Part shown: positions 9,702 to 16,956 of the stretch, piece by piece
Layout of the letters: each line of letters opens with the position of its first letter
How positions within the stretch are numbered: position 1 is the first letter of the stretch
Source: a virus
Length of the DNA: 64,000 bases
Strand: one strand, 5' to 3'
Virus record (IMG/VR): IMGVR_UViG_3300023179_000074
Span: 1-64,000 of that record
Position numbers and translations under genes: made by a program
The notes under the pieces: model-generated
Told to the model about the DNA's origin: nothing
What the model saw: only the letters and a program-made list of their open reading frames with translations
The model's database searches: none

Positions 9702-11369
9702 TTAATTTTCTCTTCTTAAAGAACCTTCGTAAAAATCAAACCTATCATGTTGAATAGGAGAGAGTAATAAAACACCTCCCCTCAGTCTATCTGCTTTTGT
9801 TAATTGATACATGTAAGACATCCACGTTTGTTCAAAAGGATGTGCCCACTTTGTTTCAATAAACATTTTTCTATTACCTTCTCTTGATACTATTTGAGGC
9901 CAATTACAATAATAGATATCTCCATCTATATAACTCAATCCATCCATAGAATTTATATTTTTAAACACTGTTTTAGGTGCGTTTGGATCAAATCCTATAG
10001 GTGGTAATTTATTATAATTCGGCCAAAATCTGTCTCGTACATTTTGAGGGACATTATACCAAGCCCATTGTGTAGCATTGCTACCGTAAAATTCTGTAAA
10101 AGAAAATTTAAGAAAATCAAACTGCTCTTTATCCATAATTTTGTTTATTTTATAAAATAAATTTTTACATTTTCTAGAAAATCCATTGATGCAGCTTACT
10201 TCACTACCAACATAGAGATTCATATCATCTTCTAAGAAAATATAATATTTTGAGTCCGTTTGTTCGAAATGCTCGGCTATAAACTGTCTTCCTCCACAGA
10301 TACCTAAGTTATCTTTCTTAATATGTTCAAAATTATATTTTAAGCAAAGTTGTTTATATTCCTCAAGAGTAGAAGAATCTGTACTGTTATCTAGTAAGTA
10401 ATTCTTAGTTTCACGAATAAAACCGGGCTGCTGAAGATAACTTTCTATTAACCTCTCAAACTGTTTAGGAGAATTAAAAGTAATGACGTAAAGATTAATA
10501 CCTGAAAAATTTTTTATTTGAGAAATCGAGGTGCTACTCTTATCAAAGTTTTTTAAATCCTCAAAAAATTTCCATACGAGCCCATCTCCGCCTATCATAT
10601 GCTTTTGAAAATATTCAGGATATAAATAGGTAAGTAAGGTAAAAATACTTTCTTCTGTACCCATATAACCTTCGGAAAGAGTTGAATTAAGCCAACTATA
10701 ATATACCCCATTTATATCGCTTATATAATCTTTATGACCGCCAAAAAACCCCCCTCTACATACATATTCTACATTGTTTGTTTGCGCGAGTTGATTTATT
10801 TTAGACCTATCAAATCCATGTATTTCTCCTCCTGTTTCATAAGGAAAGGTTAAAAATAAAAACTTATCTACATAATCAGTAATTTTATCTAAAACTTTAT
10901 CGTGAGAAAAATAACCAGGGTGCACGGTATTAGTAAGCCCACCATCAATCCAAAAAAAGTAATCTGTATTAAATGGATTTCTTATTTTCTCATCGTGCAA
11001 AAAGAACATCTTAGACATAACCATAGGATTATATAAATCCATAGTAGCTTGAGTGCTTTCCCGTAACCACCCAGCTTGATTTAACCAAACTTCATTTTTT
11101 CTAATAAATGAAACTTGATCATAAAAAGGGAAAGATTTAAATTCTTCTATTTCTTTAATTCTTACTTGAGTATTATATGCTTCTCTATTTTGCCAGACAA
11201 TATCTTGATATCTTTCCTCTATATATATTACTAAATTATAGTCTTTTAATGCTCTTAAAAGTTCGGTAAATTTAATTATGTAATGTGAGAACGGTCTTTT
11301 AAACCCCTCGCCGGCATTATTTCTTCCTAAATCAAAAATACCTGTTACTAAAGTAATATTATTATTCAT
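9702..11369 (-). CDS. Two-domain glycosyltransferase (HtrL/YibB-like plus GT-A)
   Basis: A 555-residue protein. The N-terminal half opens with ITLVTGIFDLGR and contains the FFWIDGGL segment of the HtrL/YibB (WlaTC-like) family of putative glycosyltransferases. The C-terminal half, from about residue 290, restarts as a GT-2-like nucleotide-sugar domain with YVITFNSPKQFERLIESY, LLDNSTDSS and FLEDDMNLY, which carries an acidic DDM-type metal-binding motif. This appears to be a fusion of two transferases. It is the last gene of the 16922-9702 cassette and is translationally coupled to the gene at 11369-12079. The likely role is sugar transfer onto virion proteins or host glycans, which is inferred. 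Confidence 0.7.
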   Translation of the reverse strand: MNNNITLVTGIFDLGRNNAGEGFKRPFSHYIIKFTELLRALKDYNLVIYIEERYQDIVWQNREAYNTQVRIKEIEEFKSFPFYDQVSFIRKNEVWLNQAGWLRESTQATMDLYNPMVMSKMFFLHDEKIRNPFNTDYFFWIDGGLTNTVHPGYFSHDKVLDKITDYVDKFLFLTFPYETGGEIHGFDRSKINQLAQTNNVEYVCRGGFFGGHKDYISDINGVYYSWLNSTLSEGYMGTEESIFTLLTYLYPEYFQKHMIGGDGLVWKFFEDLKNFDKSSTSISQIKNFSGINLYVITFNSPKQFERLIESYLQQPGFIRETKNYLLDNSTDSSTLEEYKQLCLKYNFEHIKKDNLGICGGRQFIAEHFEQTDSKYYIFLEDDMNLYVGSEVSCINGFSRKCKNLFYKINKIMDKEQFDFLKFSFTEFYGSNATQWAWYNVPQNVRDRFWPNYNKLPPIGFDPNAPKTVFKNINSMDGLSYIDGDIYYCNWPQIVSREGNRKMFIETKWAHPFEQTWMSYMYQLTKADRLRGGVLLLSPIQHDRFDFYEGSLRREN

Positions 11370-12079
11370 TAGAATCTAACCCAATGATTTCCTAAAATAT
11401 CGTGAAAATGAAAACATTCCCTTAAACATCCTAATAAATTATAATCCCAACTCAAATTTGCAACCACGGAAGACATACCGATTTCTACACCTTCTGCAAA
11501 TGCCCAAATTTCTTCTTCATGTGAACGCCAAAATAATTTTTCCCAGAAATCTGAAAAAACTTTAAGCTTTTCATTATTTTTAAAAACAAGAATTTGTTCA
11601 TTACAAACATGACCTGCATCATAATCATCAATAACATCCAAATTGTATGGTTTTATTTTGTGGCGCCAGAAACAATGATCCCAATTTCTCTTACTTACAC
11701 CGATATTATGAGGTCGCTCAAAAACAAAATCTAAATTATTTTTTTCCATTTCACTAAATAAAAGATTAAATTTATCTTCATGAAAATGCGTATAGGTATC
11801 CCAATCAGCATCTATAAAGATAATATAGTCAGAATTAAGATCGATAGATTTTTTTATTGGTAAAAATTTAAGATTATAATTATACCAAGCACCATTTTTA
11901 GAGCGTATAGGATGGCCCTCTACAGAAACGGAAGTAAAATAACTAGGAATTGAGCTTAAAGAATCTGTTGCTATTAAAGATAAGGAATTTGTTGTATTGT
12001 TTTTAATATTATTATGCAAATTAACCGCGCTTTTTACATAATTTTCCCCTGTAGCTAATGAACAAAACGTGACGCTCAT
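11369..12079 (-). CDS. GT-A type glycosyltransferase
   Basis: A 236-residue protein with MSVTFCSLATGENYVKSAV at the start and YIIFIDADWDTY in the middle. DAD is a DxD-type metal and nucleotide-sugar site of GT-A enzymes. Later segments (NEQILVFKNNEKL, then a Trp/Phe-rich stretch) fit the acceptor half of small GT-A proteins. It overlaps 12076-12759 by ATGA and 9702-11369 by TAATG. The donor and acceptor are not readable from sequence. Confidence 0.65.
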   Translation of the reverse strand: MSVTFCSLATGENYVKSAVNLHNNIKNNTTNSLSLIATDSLSSIPSYFTSVSVEGHPIRSKNGAWYNYNLKFLPIKKSIDLNSDYIIFIDADWDTYTHFHEDKFNLLFSEMEKNNLDFVFERPHNIGVSKRNWDHCFWRHKIKPYNLDVIDDYDAGHVCNEQILVFKNNEKLKVFSDFWEKLFWRSHEEEIWAFAEGVEIGMSSVVANLSWDYNLLGCLRECFHFHDILGNHWVRF

Positions 12080-12759
12080 AGAATCTGTGAAAGTTTAATT
12101 GTTTTTTCGTTAAATGGTCCATTATCATGAATCATATAAGGATTAGTTTTTATTGTGTGTTTATTATCTTCAATTATAATATCGTCTTTTGAATCTAAAG
12201 TGCTAAAAAATATTTTTCTTTCTTGATCAAGTTTTATATCTTCTGAAAGTAAATACTCAATAGCCCATACAGCTTGATCATCATAAGGGCGGAAATCTTT
12301 AGTTATAATATTTTCCAAATGTTTAATTATATGCTCTGTTAATCCCATATATAAACCAGAATTTAAATACATATAAGGAGATAGTTTAGGTTTATTATTA
12401 TAAAGTTGTGATTCGTTAATAGGTGGCCACAAATTAATCTCTGAACAAAACAAAATATTACAATTAAAGATAGTAAAATCGTTTACTATATTTGAAGGGT
12501 CTCTGTAGAAATTTGTATCCGTTGCATCGCTAAAAATAATATATTTATAGTTTAATAATTTTTCTTTTATAAAATCTAACAAATAAACAATTTTATATTT
12601 GTATAGTTTATCGTAATATGACCCGCCTTGAACTAAATTATTGAATCTCGCAACGTATATATCTTCTTTATTAAAATATTTTAGCCCATTATTATAATAA
12701 ATTGGTTGATAGTATTCAGGATAGTCAAATAATACCGTGAGTAAAGCAATATCCTTCAT
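12076..12759 (-). CDS. PLOD-like glycosyltransferase
   Basis: The chosen start is ATG 12759 (MKDIALLTVLFDYP), because it gives the ATGA overlap used throughout this cassette; a longer frame begins at 12780. The protein of about 227 residues has YIIFSDATDTNFY, which resembles the acidic metal site of the glycosyltransferase domain of procollagen lysyl hydroxylases and related GT-A enzymes. GLYMG and PYDDQAVW motifs follow. In that family the enzyme adds hexose to hydroxylated side chains. Here only sugar transfer to an unknown acceptor is supported. Confidence 0.6.
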   Translation of the reverse strand: MKDIALLTVLFDYPEYYQPIYYNNGLKYFNKEDIYVARFNNLVQGGSYYDKLYKYKIVYLLDFIKEKLLNYKYIIFSDATDTNFYRDPSNIVNDFTIFNCNILFCSEINLWPPINESQLYNNKPKLSPYMYLNSGLYMGLTEHIIKHLENIITKDFRPYDDQAVWAIEYLLSEDIKLDQERKIFFSTLDSKDDIIIEDNKHTIKTNPYMIHDNGPFNEKTIKLSQIL

Positions 12760-13382
12760 TGTTTCATTTTTAAGAGCCATGCTGTATCTTCAAACTCTTC
12801 AGAGAGATTATAGGGTAGATCTACTAAATTATAGTTGATTAAAGATTCTTGAACATCTTTTAGCATAATCTCTGCCCAGTTCCATATACGATTTTTTATC
12901 TTAATATTAAATGTATTTTCGTCTTTTGCATAATCATGAGCACCAATAATATCACCGGGTTTTAGAAATTTACTAAAAAAATTAAATTCAAACGCTTTAT
13001 TACCACCATCACAAAAAACAGCTATTCTTTTATTCTTACCTTCAAAATTAAAAATTTCATTTACAAGCTTAGTATCTGAAATTAAATCTTGCTTTAAAAA
13101 GATAAAATTATGTTCTTCAGCTAGCGATTTTGCCGCGTCTATATAAGGGTCGAAAGAATATATCTTTATATTTTTGTTAAGTTTTTTACGTGCAGTGTAT
13201 AGCATGCTTGTAAACCCCCCGTGATGTGTCCCGATTTCTACAACAATATCAATATTAATTTTTTCAAATAAGCTATAAACTGCGTAATAAGCATCAGGAT
13301 TTTGCATTGTAAATCCGTTGCCTGTTTCATCATGTACGCACCAACCCCTTTCAATGCTTTGTTTTTTTTCTTCAATATTCAT
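12756..13382 (-). CDS. SAM-dependent methyltransferase (CmcI/Methyltransf_24-like)
   Basis: A 208-residue protein. VVEIGTHHGGFTSML is the SAM-binding loop, YSFDPYID supplies the acidic residue at the end of strand 2, and VFCDGGNK with GDIIGAHDY are conserved in CmcI-type and Methyltransf_24 proteins. It overlaps both neighbours by ATGA junctions. Enzymes of this type often methylate or help tailor sugars in glycan clusters, which fits the adjacent transferases. The substrate is inferred only. Confidence 0.7.
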   Translation of the reverse strand: MNIEEKKQSIERGWCVHDETGNGFTMQNPDAYYAVYSLFEKINIDIVVEIGTHHGGFTSMLYTARKKLNKNIKIYSFDPYIDAAKSLAEEHNFIFLKQDLISDTKLVNEIFNFEGKNKRIAVFCDGGNKAFEFNFFSKFLKPGDIIGAHDYAKDENTFNIKIKNRIWNWAEIMLKDVQESLINYNLVDLPYNLSEEFEDTAWLLKMKQ

Positions 13383-13993
13383 AATATTGAATTATTTATA
13401 AAAAGAACATCGTCTTGTATATGATAATGATGCTGAGGGTGTCTTAATTGTTGCAATGTTTCTTTTTTAGAAAAATTAATTGAGTTCATGTAGTCTTCAA
13501 CATCTTTGTAAAGTGGTGCGTTAATATTAAACTCTTCTATAGATAATTCTAATAAAATACCTTTAGCTTTTTTTACAACATTACTACCACCTTTTAAAAT
13601 ATCTAACTCTGAGCCTTGTACGTCAATTTTAATAAAATCAAAAATTCTATCATTTAATACATCATCTAATGTAAATGTCTGCTCCTGCATAATAACAATA
13701 TCATCATCCTTAAAAAACATACTTTTTTCTCTGTAAATAGAATTACCGGTACAAAGAGGTTCGGATTTTCTTATATAATAAGGTACTGTTTTGACAGTAT
13801 CGCTAAAAAGCCCTATAAAATATTCAACATTTAAATCTTTTAAAGCAGGCTCGCAGAATTTATTACCTTCTATTAAAAAATATTTACTATTATTGAAAAT
13901 ATTCTTACTTTCATGATAAAACTGGCCAACGTTTGCGCCAATGTCTAAAATTGTTTTAGGGTCAAAATATTTTTTTATTAATTCTAAATTCAT
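13379..13993 (-). CDS. FkbM family methyltransferase
   Basis: A 204-residue protein with ILDIGANVGQFYHES as SAM motif I, FLIEGNKFCEPAL as motif post-I, and FIKIDVQGSELDILKGG, the signature of FkbM-type O-methyltransferases. These enzymes commonly methylate sugar hydroxyls in capsule, O-antigen and glycoprotein pathways. It is coupled by a 4-base overlap to both neighbours. O-methylation of a sugar added by the surrounding transferases is the simplest role, but this is inference. Confidence 0.85.
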   Translation of the reverse strand: MNLELIKKYFDPKTILDIGANVGQFYHESKNIFNNSKYFLIEGNKFCEPALKDLNVEYFIGLFSDTVKTVPYYIRKSEPLCTGNSIYREKSMFFKDDDIVIMQEQTFTLDDVLNDRIFDFIKIDVQGSELDILKGGSNVVKKAKGILLELSIEEFNINAPLYKDVEDYMNSINFSKKETLQQLRHPQHHYHIQDDVLFINNSIL

Positions 13994-14961
13994 GCTTCCA
14001 CTACCTTTTCTAAAAAGTTTAAAAGATAATTACAATCAAAATATTTGCTTAATTTATTGTTAATAAACCAGGGTTGTGATAATTTAGCTTTATATTTTTC
14101 TTCATTATTATACAGTTCACGGACATCATTTACTGCCTCTTCAAAAGAAGAATATTTATGTACGTTAATAAAACTCTCTTCATTAAAGCCCTCCTTGAGT
14201 ACGTTTTGATTACCGTAAAAAATGGGTATGGTGTTAGCCGCCATAGCGTGAACTATTTTTTCTTGTGTGACATTAACAGTATTTGTATACTGAAAAGCTA
14301 TATTAAACTTACAATCTTTAAAAAAATTTATCTTGTCCCTATAAACTAGTCCATCCATTCTTCCAGTATAATTATTATTGATAAATTTATATTTGTTAAG
14401 ATCTAACCCCGGGGTGCCTCTCCAAGGCCCAGACGATCGAATCGGTGCAATAGTTTCAAGTAAATCAAAAATTTTAGCCCTATCATCATTATGTGAGCCC
14501 TGTACTATACTACAAAAATATTTTTTGTCCGTTATTATTTTTTCAGGATCTTTAGGTTCAACCAACCAATTAAAGGGTGTATCAAATATTCTGCTTTCAT
14601 CAAAAAGTGTCCAGCAATCTAATACACATGTAGGGAATCTTAGATATCTAGGATGGTCTATTTCTTCTACCCCTAAAACATAATTTTTATCAGATTCATT
14701 TAAAATACCATAATAATCTTTAAAAATTTCTCCGGATATAAAAATCTTTTTACAGTTTTTATACATTCCTATTTCTTTATAATTGTCTCTTAAAAAATCA
14801 TCGTAATCATTAACATTTGCGTGAAGATTGGTCCATAAAACTATATCCGGGGTTTTTCCATCAGGAATAACATGATATTTTTTATTTAAAACAAATCTAA
14901 AATAATTAATCCATGAATACATTTGAAAAAAGTTTGCTCTTGAAAGTCTAACTAATTTCAT
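13990..14961 (-). CDS. GT10-like fucosyltransferase
   Basis: A 323-residue protein whose second half matches the GT10 (alpha-1,3-fucosyltransferase) core: FNIAFQYTN, then VTQEKIVHAMAANTIPIFYG and FNEESFINV. In GT10 enzymes this region binds GDP-fucose. The N-terminal half (DIVLWTNLH, FISGEIF) fits the acceptor half. TGTAAATA lies 6 bases before ATG 14961, so a transcript can start here. No membrane anchor is visible, so it acts in the host cytoplasm. Donor specificity could differ from GDP-fucose. Confidence 0.7.
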   Translation of the reverse strand: MKLVRLSRANFFQMYSWINYFRFVLNKKYHVIPDGKTPDIVLWTNLHANVNDYDDFLRDNYKEIGMYKNCKKIFISGEIFKDYYGILNESDKNYVLGVEEIDHPRYLRFPTCVLDCWTLFDESRIFDTPFNWLVEPKDPEKIITDKKYFCSIVQGSHNDDRAKIFDLLETIAPIRSSGPWRGTPGLDLNKYKFINNNYTGRMDGLVYRDKINFFKDCKFNIAFQYTNTVNVTQEKIVHAMAANTIPIFYGNQNVLKEGFNEESFINVHKYSSFEEAVNDVRELYNNEEKYKAKLSQPWFINNKLSKYFDCNYLLNFLEKVVEA

Positions 14962-14967
14962 AAAAAG

Positions 14968-14975
14968 TATTTACA
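14968..14975 (-). promoter_or_regulatory. T4-type late promoter, TGTAAATA
   Basis: TGTAAATA lies 6 bases before ATG 14961 and would drive the distal half of the glycosylation cassette. Confidence 0.45.
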
Positions 14976-15000
14976 AAAAAAAATAAATTAATCAATATTA

Positions 15001-15633
15001 TTAGGTAATCTGTCTAAAATACTCGTTAATCAACTCTCCATCACTTCTGAACGGTATTCCTTTACCAAATATATAAGAAGGTATTTCATTTTCCCAAAAT
15101 ATACATAGCTCTTTTCCTTTATAGTTGTTTCTTATTTGTTCTGAATTTTTATTCGTTTCAATAAATGAATATTTTGGAAACAAAAATAAGTTATCTTCTT
15201 TTACATCAAAAATAGTCTTGTGATGTGAGTTACCTAGAAAATTATTACCATTTAAATAATTAAATTCATCATATTTTGAAGGAATGGCAATAAATCCTCG
15301 TTTAGATATTTTTTGAAGAAGTTCAATTAAATCTAAAGGATTAAACACATCTTCAAGAGTATGTGAACATATAGTAAAATCAAAAATTCCATTATTTTTT
15401 ACGTAATCAAAAATAGAGTTATACTGATTTTTATTTTCAATATCAATTTCAAATTGTAAAACGTCGGGTTTGTTAATTTTTATTGAATCTGCTATTATTT
15501 TACACTCCGGATAAGACCAGTAATAAGCTGCAGCACCTATATCGATAGATTTAAAATTGTTAGTTTCTATTATTTTTTTAACTCTATTTCTTATTCCATC
15601 TATATCATTATTATAAAACCATTCAGTAATCAC
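15001..15633 (-). CDS. Class I SAM methyltransferase-like protein
   Basis: A 210-residue protein from GTG 15633. FKSIDIGAAAYYWSYPE resembles motif I, LQFEIDIEN the acidic strand-2 end, and FDFTICSHTLEDVFNP the post-motif II of Methyltransf_11-type enzymes, where CSHTLED replaces the usual SxHVLEH. AATAAATA lies 5 bases before the GTG. A sugar or protein methylation role follows from its neighbours. The acceptor is unknown. Confidence 0.6.
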   Translation of the reverse strand: MITEWFYNNDIDGIRNRVKKIIETNNFKSIDIGAAAYYWSYPECKIIADSIKINKPDVLQFEIDIENKNQYNSIFDYVKNNGIFDFTICSHTLEDVFNPLDLIELLQKISKRGFIAIPSKYDEFNYLNGNNFLGNSHHKTIFDVKEDNLFLFPKYSFIETNKNSEQIRNNYKGKELCIFWENEIPSYIFGKGIPFRSDGELINEYFRQIT

Positions 15634-15638
15634 AGAAT

Positions 15639-15646
15639 TATTTATT
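15639..15646 (-). promoter_or_regulatory. T4-type late promoter, AATAAATA
   Basis: AATAAATA lies 5 bases before GTG 15633 and supports that GTG as the start. Confidence 0.45.
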
Positions 15647-16922
15647 AACTTACTCTATTACCAATAACACCAGTGATAGGTTCTGCCCATCCTTTAGAAA
15701 GACTGTGCGGCCATACTATCCAGCTATGAGGCATCTTCTCACTATTAAATTCTCTCCAAACCTTACAATAACCATCCGGGTCTTTCATCATTCTATCAAT
15801 TTCTTCTTTATCTGCATCTTTGCGATATATATCTTGGCCTTTTTCATCTTTAAAAGCAACACACCAGAAATTATAGTCTTTCTCAGGCACTTGATCATAA
15901 CGAATATCTATGCAATGTTTAAAAATGCTTAGTAAAGAATCTTCAAACTCTTCTTCCGAAAGATTGTCATTAGGATTTGGTGCATATTTATTTTCTAAAG
16001 TGTGTCTTTGAATAGCCCTCTTCTTAAAGCAAAGACCGGAGTAGCGTTCATAATCTCTTAGGGTTCGCTCTTTACCGAAGTCAAATTTTCCAAAATCAAT
16101 ATCTTTCTTTTCATTGTCCATTTCAAATAATTTTCTATTACGAAGATGTGATTTATTATTCATTTCACCCCATAGAGGAATATCATCCCAGTGTTTTGTA
16201 CGGCCTTTACGAGTGTATTCATGCCACATAACAACTATATGAGGATGGAATAAATCGTACCCGTGTGTGTAAGATCTTACTGCTAAATTAATCTCTTCTC
16301 CATGAAAATAATAATACGGGTCATAGGGTACCTCTTTAATCCATTTACCAAGCGTAAAGATAAAATGGGCAGATACAAAGCGAGCGGGTACCGGGCAGCT
16401 TAATTCTTTATACTCATCAATAGATGCGGGTAAAAAAAATACAGCGCCTTCGGGAATAAATCTATCAAAATTCATTTTCCATGGAACGTTAATTCTTGCT
16501 TGTGGATCATTATCCGGATCAAAACTTGAAATGTAGGCTGTAAGAAGAGGTTTTTTGTGACCTTTTTTCTGTAACTGCTTAATCATATCAATACACTTAA
16601 CATCCCAATTTTGTGCAAAACGGTGATGACTGTCTAATTGAAGATGGTACTTTTCGTTTTTATAAAGAGATTGAATTTTATTTCTAGCCCAGCATGTGCC
16701 TTGACTTTCTTTATAAGGAATATCTAGTACGCGAAAACGTTTATCTGTAGTAAATTCTTCTAAAGATTCCTTTTCATCTCTTTGCCAAGCAATTCCAAAT
16801 CTTAAATTTTCAGGATATTTTGCATTCTTAATACAATCTCTTAAAGTAGGTAATAGCTGAGGATCCCTATAAGAAGCAATTGATATAAAAATAGTATTTT
16901 TTGAGTTAATCTCTTTGGTCAT
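15645..16922 (-). CDS. GT60-type polypeptide GlcNAc-transferase-like enzyme
   Basis: A 425-residue protein. It opens with FISIASYRDPQLLPTLRDC and carries GTCWARNKIQ, LQLDSHHRF and FFHGEEINLAVRSYTHGYD. These match the Glycosyltransferase (GlcNAc) family, GT60, in order. Known eukaryotic members attach GlcNAc to hydroxyproline of Skp1 or to Thr of mucins. The DSHH segment is the metal-binding DxD-like site. It lies next to the Thr-Pro gene 16957-19608 and is the first gene of the cassette. The idea that it primes sugar on Thr-Pro stalks is an inference. Family confidence is good; acceptor confidence is low. Confidence 0.75.
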   Translation of the reverse strand: MTKEINSKNTIFISIASYRDPQLLPTLRDCIKNAKYPENLRFGIAWQRDEKESLEEFTTDKRFRVLDIPYKESQGTCWARNKIQSLYKNEKYHLQLDSHHRFAQNWDVKCIDMIKQLQKKGHKKPLLTAYISSFDPDNDPQARINVPWKMNFDRFIPEGAVFFLPASIDEYKELSCPVPARFVSAHFIFTLGKWIKEVPYDPYYYFHGEEINLAVRSYTHGYDLFHPHIVVMWHEYTRKGRTKHWDDIPLWGEMNNKSHLRNRKLFEMDNEKKDIDFGKFDFGKERTLRDYERYSGLCFKKRAIQRHTLENKYAPNPNDNLSEEEFEDSLLSIFKHCIDIRYDQVPEKDYNFWCVAFKDEKGQDIYRKDADKEEIDRMMKDPDGYCKVWREFNSEKMPHSWIVWPHSLSKGWAEPITGVIGNRVS

Positions 16923-16956
16923 TGTTATATTTTATAAGACTATTAAAAAAAATCAA

